Shown here: piece after piece, positions 34,099-45,192 of the stretch
Position numbering within the stretch: position 1 is the stretch's first letter
Layout of the letters: every line of letters begins with the position of its first letter
Assembly: GCA_036172665.1 (NCBI GenBank)
Contig: CM069876.1
Span: 1,612,001-1,676,000 of the forward strand
Direction: 5' to 3'
Origin: Prosopocoilus inquinatus
Taxonomy: Eukaryota > Arthropoda > Insecta > Coleoptera > Lucanidae
DNA: 64,000 nt
Notes under the pieces: model-generated
Seen by the model: only the letters and a program-made list of their open reading frames with translations
Databases searched by the model: none
What the model was told of the DNA's origin: nothing
Made by a program: the position numbers and the translations under genes

Positions 34099-34320
34099 TA
34101 AGTAACTATGGGTCTTAGTATTGCCATATATGACCATTGGATTATTCGCAGTTTCAGACCCCATGTGTTACCAAAGTGCTTATAACATACCCAAAAAGTT
34201 GTCGTTCTCTTTGAGACTGTTCTATGGACATGTGCTTTTCAATTGAGCTTCGTATCCAGGGTTACTCCTGAGTATTTCACCTCTTTGGAGAGTGCGTTCT
34301 CTATTGTACATATTTTTTTA
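34099..34320 (-). pseudogene. LINE reverse transcriptase fragment, upstream of the Tc1 insertion
   Basis: The minus strand gives SKEVKYSGVTLDTKLN, a stop, KAHVHRTVSKRTTTFWVCYK, then LRIIQWSYMAILRPIVTY. This is the thumb-proximal block of non-LTR RT (VKYLGVxLDxKL). It is the continuation of the LINE at 31318-32755, split by the 1341-bp element. Confidence 0.68.
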
Positions 34321-35797
34321 GGAAAGCGTAGCACAAATGGTCGCGTTCAGGCCACCGAGCGACTGTGTTGCTAACTTCCAGTAGCTTTCACGTCGCGAAC
34401 CGCTGAGTTTCAGTTTCAATGCCTAGTGAGCCGTTCGATCTCCTGAACGTGACCAATTTTACTTCAGTGCTTAGTAATATTTTATTAACCTGTGGATAAA
34501 TTGAGTCGTTTCTTTAATGCACAGTTAATGCACATAACTACGTAACTAATTAATTGTACATTTGCCTATTTAGAAATGGAATGTAGTTTTGAGTGTCGTG
34601 ACAAGTGTGATAACTTGTTCACCAAAATTATTTACAATTCAGATTTCTTTAGTGTGATAATTATTTACTCGCCGGTTCTAAATTTGACGTTATATTGCAA
34701 GGAATTTCTTATTTTATCTGTAACGAAGGTGTTTTATTGTTTGGTGAGTCAGATTCAGCGCATAAATTTTAATATTTCCTAGGAAATCTTTTGTTACATT
34801 TGTGGATAGATTGAGACACTCATGGTTCGTCATGATCGAGGCAATCAACCGATAAAAAAATATATTTCGGCGTCGCAAATTAGCGCAACGCGAGAGAATT
34901 TTGCAACTCCCGTTCCGCAAACATAAAATATGAAATGCAGGAGCGGCGCCGGGCATCAAACAAAATTACCAAAAGTGTCGGTGTATAAATACAGTTTAAA
35001 CAAACAGCGTTCAACGTGTTAAATCCAGTATTTAATGCGCTCGAAATTCACATGCATAGTATGAAATCTGGCCCAAACAATCGCGATATGATGACGGTTG
35101 CGGCGCCACTGCGGACAGCAGCGAAAGTAATCCGACACCAGCTCGCGTGCCGTTGTAAATCAGCGGGTGATGCGTAGCTGCAGGCCGTATAATGCTGGAT
35201 GCACTCGTAAAACTATGCATCCCGTTTAACGGCGTCGTTTTACGGCTACCCTAGACAAAGTCCAAGTGTACTATCCCATTGCCATTCACATCATCTTTTA
35301 CTAACAAAAGTTACGGTCAACCCTCCCTGAAATATGTATGAACTGGCAGTTTCAATTTGCTGTAGCTTACTTTGTCTTAACTTGCCATCATTTAGTTAAA
35401 TACTTACATGTTATACCCTCAGTTGTAACAATTTTTAGTATAACTTATCAGAATAACTCGATACAATTGAAGAAAAATACGATTGCTGCCTGTAATATGA
35501 GTCGATTTTACATTTTGCTCACAAGACCATTAGAGTATTTACGTTTATACTTTATCAAAACAGTAACAGAAGATAAAGCCATCTCAAAGTCTCTATTGTA
35601 TGAGATTAGTACATAGCGGACCATGCTGGTACTTTCTGTTAAAGGGAAAAGGGAATAAGCGTTTCTTAATGATGTCCCAGTTGATTTGTGAGTTGTCAAT
35701 CTTCAATCTATGTTTTAAAACAGCGATTACAGTTCAATGCATGAAAGAAAAAATCTTGTGTATATGACACACAAGAATTTAAGTGAGACGTCATATA
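34321..35797. other. Unique intron block with G/C-rich core (candidate regulatory)
   Basis: Positions 34330-34470 and 34820-35260 are unusually complex for this window (ggttgcggcgccactgcgg, gtttaacggcgtcgttttac). There is no repeat match and no coding signal. TTTTACG-type words near 35205-35250 resemble Abd-B-class Hox sites. Enhancer function is only inferred. Confidence 0.35.
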
Positions 35798-35842
35798 TTA
35801 GGTTGTTCGGAAAAAAATGTCGTTGTTTTGTTTATCAACTAA

Positions 35843-35970
35843 GGCCCAATCTTACCACCTCCTGATAAATGTATCTGCCGGTTAATAACCTGGAAAACTA
35901 TTGTCGGTACAATGGTTTCCAAGGATGCTAACCGGAAGTTAAATTTATCAGGAGGTGGTAAGATATAGCC
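35843..35970. mobile_element. Tourist-like hairpin MITE, 128 bp
   Basis: GGCCCAATCTTACCACCTCC pairs with the complement of ggaggtggtaagatatagcc; TAA flanks both sides (35840-35842 and 35971-35973). It has the same length and duplication as the element at 10539, and related ends to 40593-40707. Confidence 0.75.
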
Positions 35971-36625
35971 TAAATCAAATTTCGAAGGTAGCCAGATATA
36001 TTTTTCTATTTGCAAATTGAAGAATATACTTCTCTAAACAATATACTACGCAAATGTTAATCCGTACTTAATTGTGTGTTCTCATGAAGAATGACCAAAT
36101 AACGAAGAATTCTTGAACGTATTGTTATACGAGTTTAAGAAGGAAAGTGGCTGCACAAGTGGCTTAGAATATATGTGACAAGAAGACAGAAAGTTTCTTA
36201 ATGTTAAGACATGTCCAACATGAATTTATAAAATTTAGAAATGGCGATTTTACTCTTCGAAGGAGTCGTACCTCGGGTTGCCCTTTAAAGATTAACCAAT
36301 TTTTTTTGCATTTTATTAAAGAAAATACGATTACTACAATATATCGATTGTCAGACGAGTTGAGTGCATTCAATTCAACCATTTGGTGCCACTTAAGACG
36401 TCATAGTACGATTATTAAACGTTATACAAAAATTTCACATAACTTAAATGAATCTCAACCTAAACACCGTAAATATTTGTACAAAATTACTCTAAACTTC
36501 CCGCCACAATAGTTTTCTGTAACAAATCATGATTTATGAAGAAATACGGATTCTTTTAAGAATCCCTACTGGTATAAACAGTGGCTTAATCTTCGACAAG
36601 TAATTGTCTTTTTCAGTCGTTAACA

Positions 36626-36671
36626 AAGGTCGTTTTGGAAGATAAGGGATCGTTTTGGAAGATAAGGAATG
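36626..36671 (+). repeat. 22-bp direct duplication
   Basis: The word gtcgttttggaagataaggg/gatcgttttggaagataagg occurs twice in a row within the decayed mariner. Confidence 0.6.
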
Positions 36672-37130
36672 TTTAGTGTTTGGTGAAATATCTTTGGTGT
36701 GATCCATTCTGAACTTGTTTCAAATGTCCGTACAGTTAATGCTGCAGTCTGTTGTACTCAGCTTACCAAAGTACACGAAATTTAACGTTTAGGGTACCCT
36801 GCATCAGTAAATACAAATCACGTGATCCACCACCAGGATAATGCAAAACCGCATAATACAATTTAGGTTTCAATAAAAACTGATGGAGCTTGGATGGATT
36901 TTTTTTCCTCTTTGTGCATAAAGTCCGGACATTGCTCCTTCGGATTACCATATGTTTTGTTCGATGAAACATTTCCTTAAAGACAGAAATTTTAATGAAT
37001 ATTGCGAAGTCGATACGGCAAATCAAGAATTTCTTGACTCTACAGAACTTGGCTGGTACCATCGAGGAATACAAATGCTGGCAGAATGATGACAAAGGAT
37101 CACTAATGAAATTGACAATTGCGTAGTTTA

Positions 37131-38833
37131 ATCAAAATTAATATATTTCGTGTAATACAAGCATTCTGAATTAGAATAAAAGCGAAATTTTTTCCCGAAC
37201 TACCTAATGCAATACTGGTCTGTATCAACGAGTATTGTATGTATTCTTTCATGAATTGAACTGTATATAGCCTCTCTTGCGTTACTTTTACGTTTTGCGC
37301 TTCGTACATGTCAAACAGAGCTATTCATTTTCGAGTTATTTCTGAGTTTTATGCTTCAAGCACAATTAATTGGGTTTCCAGTTTTGTGTGTAGTTATCTA
37401 ATATGTCAGTGGTTTGGTGCTAAGAGGGCCGATGTCAAATAAGTGTAAGAAATCAGCGTTATTATTCTTGGACGTTTGGACATGACATGTCAGATTTTCT
37501 ACAGATAGAATGCTTTCGACTTCCTAACACACATTCAGCACGTATACCCATGTTTGAACCGCGAACTGATGTTCTTAATGTCAGTCATTTAACATTTTAC
37601 CGAATATCATATCGTGTCATATAAGCCTTGTGTATGTCTGTCATTTTCATCATGTAAATATAGCTGAATGTTGAATTTATAATTAATGTACACGATGCTT
37701 ATTCGGGACACTTTGATTATTGATAATAACAGATTAACTAGTAACTAATCTCCTTGCTTAATGGCATAATCAAGTAAGCGCAACCAACTCTACACCACCC
37801 TTACGCCGTCATATGTGCTAACTTTGAAAGCCATCTTATTTTTTTAGAAGGATATTTATAAATGTTCTCAAGGCGGTGAATTTCAGTTTTTGTTTATCCT
37901 ACAATTTAAAGATAATTGAAGAATTTCGTTGTAATTATGACGCCGACACTTGTTCAGAATTTTACTAAAGAAGAAATATGTTACATTCGATATAAACAAA
38001 ATATTACTTTATATATTTTAATCGGAGTATCAACTTTATTTGTATATCTTTAAAAAATATTTGAGGTGTAGCACAAATTCTCAGAAATTTCTTTTATGCG
38101 TACAAGTGGAATCCAATAACTTACGTTCTTTAAAAGACACGAGATTAGAAGTTAATTTTCTCAGACCTAATTGTTTGACTAGATCGTTTAATTCTTTCCG
38201 GTTTGGAAAACGATAACTGTTTTAATAATAATCACACTGCTTTTTGAGGAAACTCCCGGATTATAGTTTCTTTCATCTTTGTCTAGAAATACGCCTTTCA
38301 GAGGTGGTATTGAAATGAGTAATTCAACACTACGTACACTGTCGCATTTCCTTTTTTTTTTTAGTGTAAAATGTCAGTTAAATAAATCCACCCTTTAAAG
38401 TTGAGCAACAACTTGCGTGAGGGTATTGGTTATACGGAAATCTAAAGTAGGCCATCGTATGCTTCAAGAAACTTCAATTTCTAACTTTTTCAACGAACAT
38501 TTTAGGTTTTCCTTGATCTTTGTCATTAATAGCTGCAAATGCAGCAAAACAGACGACCAGGGTACAGCTTCCAAGGCAGTTTTCAATAAAATTGATACGT
38601 AATCTTATGTAAAACAGAAAAAAGATACTGTCTGCCAACATACCAACGCGAGATCATCAATAAAAGCTGTCTAACCGTTCAGGAGGATAAATTTTATAAT
38701 ACTTATTATGTGAAAACAGTCTTATAAAAATTTTGCTGTTACACTGTGCAACCATAAATTATTTTTTTTAAGTTTTATTTACAATAGAATATTGTCAATT
38801 ATTCTTACGAAACTTATTATTATTAGATATAGA
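37131..38833. other. No gene seen
   Basis: AT-rich intron between transposons. No repeat or ORF is supported. Confidence 0.3.
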
Positions 38834-38835
38834 TA

Positions 38836-39077
38836 CCGGGTGTCCCAATAAGGGTGGAGGCTGGCGATACATAGAAAACCGTAATACCTAGAGTTTCGGG
38901 AGAAAAAATAACTATAATCAAAGTGATCAAAAGGAATTCAAAGGAAACACTGATACTTAAGAATATTTAATTTGAATCTCTCTTTTGGTCATTTTGATTA
39001 TAATTTTTTCCTATCAAAGCTGTAGATATTGCGGTTTTCTATATATCAGCTGTCTCCACCCTTATTGGGTCACTGGG
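38836..39077. mobile_element. MITE, 242 bp, TA flanks
   Basis: CCGGGTGTCCCAATAAGGGTGGAG pairs with the complement of ctccacccttattgggtcac; arms run ~100 bp. TA lies on both sides (38834-38835 and 39078-39079). Confidence 0.78.
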
Positions 39078-40110
39078 TATAAGAACGGTTTCGGTGTTCT
39101 AGTTCTAGAAAAAACATATTTACGAAAACTAGAAGATGGTTACCATGGGTAACAACCCATATGAAAGCTAATTTAATTAGTAATTCAATGAGGGAAATGA
39201 CAGGTATTGAAAACTGACTAAAATGACTAAAATAGCTAAAAATAAGGTTTCATTATTAAAAATTATTATTAAAAATAAGGTTCCATTATTAAGACATTTA
39301 TAAACTTGACAATTAAATGCTAGCAGTAAAAAAACCATAGAAACGAGGACCCACTCTAATAAAATTTAAATTTTTACGTTGCCAACCTTGTTATTAGTTA
39401 CTTTAGTCAGTTTTCAATATCTTTACGTAATGTCATATACGTCCATTGAATTACTATTAAAATAGCTTTAATATAAGAATTTTTGGTTTTTCATATTCAC
39501 ATCACCAAATTCTCTATTTAAATTCTATAGGTTAGGGAGCTTGAAGGGAGGGGAATGATGTATGACAGTTGGGTGTAAGAAGGAAAGGTGTCCCCCTTGG
39601 ATTATAAATCGACCTGTTTTTGCGTTTTTTCAATAAAACATTTTCTTGGGAGATATTCGCTCTGTTTCGTTTTCGTTGGCCCACACTGTATGGAGGTGCC
39701 CTTAAAGAGGTTTCCACAGTAACAGTTTTTACTGCATTATCTTTTCTTAACATCTATTAAATCTACAATGAAATTTTTAGCCTGCTATTTTTGAATAACT
39801 GCTTAATAGAATAGAATGAAGTACCTACTCGTAGTTTCACATGATTCATAAACTTGTGTCACTTCCTTAACTCGCCAAATGAAATTGTCGTTGCGACTAC
39901 TAAGAATATCAAATCAGTGAGACATTCTGCCCGACTCTAATACAACTAAAAATACATCCGTTTTAATTACTAATTTTCATACGTTCTAACTTTTTTCACT
40001 TGTAGTAAATATTAAATGTTAGGGGTCTGTTTATTAATGAATTCACGTTCATCTAGTTGCTAAATATTTTAAACGGGAATATAATGTTAAACTTCGTCTC
40101 ATGTTGTATA
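39078..40110. other. No gene seen
   Basis: Contains a local duplication around 39240-39295 (aaaaataaggttycattatta twice). Nothing else is supported. Confidence 0.35.
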
Positions 40111-40486
40111 CAGTGCTTTTTTTAACTGTGGCCGTAGGGATTCATAGGCTAAAAAATTTACCTCATGTTCTGCTGAAAATATTAAGCAAATTTTACTCTG
40201 TAATGATCAGTTACACAATTTGTTACAAGATAAACATTGCCTGTATAAGAGCTGTGTCATCAATTTAATTACTTTAATATTATAATTTGAAATTATTAAC
40301 GAGCAAATAAGAATCGAGTAGGTCAAATAAAAAAAAAAATAATTCGTTACCCAAGACATTTTAGACGACAGTGAATAATTTCTTTTTGACGTTAACCTCT
40401 TCGATCAATGTTTCTTCATTAAAAATTTCAGCTTTTAATATTAAAATAATTAAATTAATGACTGTTATTCTATGAAAGAAGCACTG
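40111..40486. mobile_element. Divergent relative of the MITE at 3061-3587
   Basis: It starts tata-CAGTGCTTTTTTTAACTGTG and ends GAAGCACTG-ta. The internal gagcaaataagaatcgagtagg matches the 3.4-kb region of the first copy in opposite orientation. The arms are otherwise eroded. Confidence 0.6.
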
Positions 40487-40592
40487 TATGTTTAGTAGTG
40501 AAATAAATTTAAAATGTAATTGTACGTGGTTAATAATGGTATCATTGATATTTTAACTAATGCAATCTACTGTTTTATATTTATTTGTTTTA

Positions 40593-40707
40593 GGCCTACT
40601 GATACATTTATCTGCTAGGTATTATCCTTGGAAACCATTGTATCGATAATAGTTTCCGAGGAGATTACCTGGCACATAAATTTATGAGAAGGTGAAACAA
40701 TCGGGCC
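40593..40707. mobile_element. Tourist-like hairpin MITE, 115 bp
   Basis: GGCCTACTGATACATTTATC pairs with the complement of ataaatttatgagaaggtgaaacaatcgggcc. TTA flanks both sides (40590-40592 and 40708-40710). The core ccttggaaaccattgtatcg resembles the 35.8-kb copy. Confidence 0.68.
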
Positions 40708-40710
40708 TTA

Positions 40711-43049
40711 ATCAATCTCAGATTTTTGCAGTCAATAAATTTTTCATATTGTTTCTAATAACGTTCTGAGAAGAGAAGGTTATTTTTAATGTCTTGATCA
40801 TCATGACACTGGAATGATCTCGATCGTTGACCGGTGTTAAACTCGTTCTTTACCGCTGTTCATTTTCAAAGAGAGAAGTTTTTATTAAAAGTTTACGCTG
40901 CACGGTTTATAATTCGATAAAGCTCGTGTAAACTACATGAGACGTGCGTGAAATTTTCTATGACGAAATAAGTCTAATCGTGAAATGAGTTGTAAATTAA
41001 ATATGTTGCTAAATATTTCTCGGTTGATATGCTAATTTAAAAACACTTTCAGTAACTTATTTAATTTAATCCATTAAATATTCCATCTTAAAATAATTAT
41101 GTGAAACGTTTTAGCAAGTTTTTATTTAATTTATTTGTTAGTGTATTTTTTAAGGATTCTTTTGTAATTCGTTTGTACAACCGGATGTAGATTAAATTAT
41201 GACTAATTTGCTTACAAATTAAATTTATACTATACATTAGAAGCTTAGGTGAACGAGTTTTGTAAAGTACTCCTAGTTCTTTGTTGATTAATTCTTGACA
41301 TTTCGTTTTGTGCCTTTACCTGCTTCGTCCCTTCGGAATAAGCCGTAGCGTGTAGCTGAACAAATAACAGCAAAATCTCCGAACATATCTTATATTTTGT
41401 CATTAAGTTTTATAATTGTAAGAGACCGGTTTTAATGTCTCGTTTTTATGCTTTACTAGTGCATTAAAAGGCATGTATTTCAGGCGTGTATACGTTGCTA
41501 AATATTGTATTAATATTAATGGTGTCTAGAGGACATTATAAATGCTAAGTCGAAGACTGTAGTGAATATAATAGTATGTTATCGTTCGTTTGGTTCTTTC
41601 ATCGTTGGAAAGTTACGCACAACTAAATTTAAACCGTTACAACAAAAAGAGCTCAAGTTATATCGTCCTCCAAAGACTTGCAAATTAAGCTAGTGTAATT
41701 TTCACGTTTTAATCGAAACAATCCCTTCATTTAGCATCACAATTACGGGAATAATTTTAAAACAAAAGGATATTTCGAAGTAATTATGTCGTTTCAAAAT
41801 GGTGAGTAATTCGAGAGAATAAAAGAAAGCGTATAATTTTCTATTATTTCATATTTTTACCGTCTATAAATGTGGCCCCACAATTTTTTCATATATAATT
41901 TATCCCTCTTAACGAAGCATAAAGACCAAAGTCCCTTCAAACAGCCCAGCGCTATAAACACCCGAACCCACATCCCTTGTTCTATTACAATAATTCAAAA
42001 GAGGGTCTCTTTTCAACTTCGCGCGAAGAAGCCATCTGTCTCTCTCCGAACATTAAAGCAGGTGTGGAGTGGAATGTTTAGATACAACGTTGCAGCTCGA
42101 GGGTGGGTTTGATTAGCGGTTTTACGATCCTTGTTTTGTTATGTCATGTCTCTGATGCTTTAGATTCTTCCCCGCAATAACTGTCTTTAACCGTAACTTG
42201 CCGTTTGATTTTATGTGCGCTTGACACTTGACACTTGATTATGTACTTTTATATTTGATAACGACGCCTCTTGAATTAGTTTTAAACTACTCCACGAGTC
42301 ACATAATTTACAAGTGCCTGCCTTCGCTTGACCTAATTATTTTTGAAGAATTCTTCGTACAAGATTTAATAATTATATGGAAAATTAGTTTAAAGAGTAT
42401 CTTTGAATGTGTTACTTTTTCGGAAAAGAATACGAAAATAGAAAATATTAAGGCAAAACATTACGTTCGAAATGAACGTTCTTTTTTGTTTTTAGTCCAA
42501 CAAAGACGAAACCATAAGTTAAGTATGTTATTTTACGATTACAGCAGAATATTAAAATTTATGGGTAAGATATTAGATGACTTAAAAGACATCATCAGAA
42601 ATATGTATGGATTTTTTTTCCTTTAAGGATATATTCCAAATGTATAAGGCTAGATATTATAACTGCAAGTTAAATTTAACTATCGGTTTATTTTAGTGGT
42701 AAGAAATGCTATTATAGCATTAAACTGGGAGTTAAAGTTGCGACTGATTTTTAAAACTTCTGTCCAGTACAGACATGTTCAGCGAGTGCAAATGCAACCA
42801 GTTGGCGCAATGATGAGATTGATATCGTAAGAGATCAACTTCTATAAGGTAAATACCAGACCAAACCATAGGCGTCGCATTATCTAATGTCTGTACGATC
42901 ACAACGAAACCATAAAATACAAATGGGTTACATTGTAAACAAAACTTGTTGCTATATGCTGTTCAGATGAAAATAGCAATTAAATAAGAGAAAACGCCGT
43001 TATTGAGTAATATCGCTTATCACTAGGTGATCTTTTTAAGGGCAATATC
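40711..43049. other. Unique intron, no gene seen
   Basis: Moderately complex patches occur at 41260-41400 and 41560-42200. A possible eroded Tourist-like hairpin lies at about 42629-42750 (gttaaatttaactatcggtttatt with aaactgggagttaaag). The 132-codon frame at 42228-42626 has no recognisable feature. Confidence 0.3.
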
Positions 43050-44250
43050 ATTTTGATCTGAAAGGTTTGCATTCAGTACAAAGTGGTCTACCGCAAGGAT
43101 CAATCATATTTTTATTTACACCTCTTCATTTAGTAAAGTAATAAAGCATTGCAGCTATCATTTCTATGCTGACGACACTCAGCTACATGCTCTTTCAAAG
43201 CTAATGACGTCGCTCTAGCTTGTGAACTTGTTACAAGATATAAATAAGCTCGTTGAAATCTCGAATCAGCATGGATTAAGACTTAATGCTGGTAAGACTT
43301 CAGTTTCACTTTTGGAGGCGGTAACTCTCGTGCAGATGTCGTGAAAGCTCTACACTTGACTTTGAACAGTTCATCTTTGAATTTATCGGACTCTTGCAAA
43401 AACTTAGGCTTATAGTATATGGACTGCAATTTCAAATTTACCACTCACGACACAAATGTTATTCGTGGAGCTTTTACTAATCTCAAATTAATTTATGTTA
43501 ACCGTCACTACTTAACAAAATTTATCAAATCCATGTTATGTAAGACGTTAGTACCTTCATATCTTAACTATTGTGATTATTCTTGATTCTTTTCTATCTT
43601 ATTCGGATTCACTTCGACTTCAGAGAGTCCAAAACTGTTGCATGCGACTTATTTTCGGTATAAGACGTAGACAACATACACATAAACTAAAGGATTTGGA
43701 GTGGCTAAATATGAAAAATAGACGGTACTTGCATACTGCTCAATTTTACTTTATGATTCTTACCTATAAATACCCACCGTACTTATATAACAAGATCCGA
43801 TACCGAACAGATGTTCATAATATCAATATTAGAAGTCGTGGCCTCTTCTCCATTCCTAAGCATAAAAGTGAGTTTTTCAAGCGGTGTTTTTCTTGTCGTA
43901 TAACGAACGCTATGAACTCCCCTCCGCAAGAACTTATGAAATTAACTACCGCTATGTTCGGTAAAAAGTTAAAACTAATACTATTAGATAAGCAGAACCA
44001 CTGAGTTATCAAAGCTTCATTTGGTCACACCATCAGAGTCGTTCTAGATCATTTGAATGTGTGAAAAGTTTATTGCATCGATGTGTGCCACATCTTTACC
44101 ATGGTCAATGTTTAATACTAATGGGTTCAGGAGGAAGACCAGAGGTCTAACTTTGTTGAATCAACTGATCCTGAACCATTTAAGCATAAGTTTTCTAATA
44201 GAACTGAATTTATTTGTTTCTTTTTTTCTCAAATGTATGCTTAATAAACA

Positions 44251-44302
<52 letters not shown>
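43050..44302 (+). pseudogene. Non-LTR retrotransposon RT remnant with (TTA)n tail
   Basis: The + strand shows RT motifs in order, across frameshifts. SGLPQGS lies near 43085, a degraded ADDTQLHALSK near 43175 (usually YADD), QHGLRLNAGKTS near 43270, and a region ending TLVPSYLNYCDY near 43570. An open stretch 43573-44004 follows with LQRVQNCCMRLIFGIRR and MKNRRYLHTAQF. This C-terminal text (RVQNxxxRxIFG) is typical of CR1/Jockey-type ORF2 ends. A ~240-bp 3' UTR leads to ttaataaaca and (TTA)n, the kind of simple-repeat tail such LINEs carry. The 5' part is absent, as expected for 5' truncation. No RNase H is seen, so it is a different family from the one at 31-34 kb. Confidence 0.7.

Positions 44303-44303
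<1 letters not shown>
44249..44303 (+). repeat. (TTA)n microsatellite, ~18 units
   Basis: Uninterrupted att/tta repeats at the 3' end of the LINE remnant. Lack of interruptions suggests it is young or replication-active. Confidence 0.9.
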
Positions 44304-44304
<1 letters not shown>

Positions 44305-44783
44305 GTATGTTCCAAGATCAGCTTCGGATTAGTTCGAAGCTGTCAAGAAGCAAGCATGTCAATGAAAGTTGAAAATGGTGATTAATTCAACGGACATCGC
44401 CGTCGCTAGTTGCCCATTGCCACGATATGAAATCTTCCTTAAGAGATACAAGCGAGATTTAAAGTACAAGTGGCTGTCTTGACTACTTAGTGACGGTACG
44501 CGTACAGTGTACAGTCACAATCAAGCTAATCGAGACCGACTTCCAATTATGTAACTCTTACTACTAGCGTCAATAAGGGCGCAGTTAGTTTACAGTGGTC
44601 TCAATTAGGATGATCACGATTATACCAAGTGGCAATATCTCGAGTGTGAGTGGACGAGTAATTCAACTTTCTGTCCTAGTTTTTGAGGAGAACTTTAAAT
44701 TTGTCCTAGTTATTGCACGTAGGTTTTTCAGTTACTTCTAATACACATTGTACGTTTCAGATGTAATCTGAATCTGTAATATA

Positions 44784-45190
44784 CCGGGTGGAAAGTTTTA
44801 AACCCGAACATAGTAAATCTGCATTGAGAACTACGTTTCTGCAGATTACTGCTCGCCATTTAAAGATAGAAAAATGCTAGTGGTATTAAATGAAAGACAA
44901 AATTAAAGCCAATATTATCGGGTTAAAATTATTAATTAATAACTGAAAGAACTGAAATTTTCAAATCTGACATAGGCGACTAAATTTTTCGTTTAAAATT
45001 TGAAAATTTAATTTATATTCCGAAAGTATTAATATTTAGGAATAATTTTAACACGACAATATTGTCCATAATTTTCTCTTTTCTTCAATACCATTGTCAT
45101 TTTTGTGTCTTCAAATGGCGAGCAGTTATTCACAGAAACATAGTTTTCAATACAAGTTTGCTATGTTCGGGTTTGAAACTTTCAACCCGG
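44784..45190. mobile_element. MITE, 407 bp, TA flanks
   Basis: CCGGGTGGAAAGTTTTAAAC pairs with gtttgaaactttcaacccgg, and cgaacatagtaaa/ctatgttcg continue the arms. Internally aatggcgagcag pairs with ctgctcgccatt (44846 / 45115), so the arms total over 100 bp. TA at 44782-44783 and 45191-45192. Confidence 0.8.
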
Positions 45191-45192
45191 TA

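Larger units (their letters stand above)
35798..37130 (+). pseudogene. Mariner element, decayed transposase
   Basis: A terminus-like ttaggttgttcggaaaaaaatg begins at about 35800. On the + strand the mariner order is clear. The HTH part FIKFRNGDFTLRRSRTSGCP (36225-36285) is followed by LSDELSAFNSTIWCHLRR. After a gap there is the catalytic block HHQDNAKPHNT (about 36825) and SPDIAPSDYHMFCSMKHFLK (about 36925-36985) with the final D of DD34D, then ELGWYHRGIQMLAE. Several frameshifts and stops disable it, and the first catalytic D region is not readable. The 3' terminus was not located precisely. A Tourist-like hairpin at 35843-35970 interrupts the 5' UTR. Confidence 0.68.

Noticed and set aside
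42228..42626. 132-codon + frame
   Set aside because: AT-rich, no motif, no start or splice context; length is within chance for this composition.
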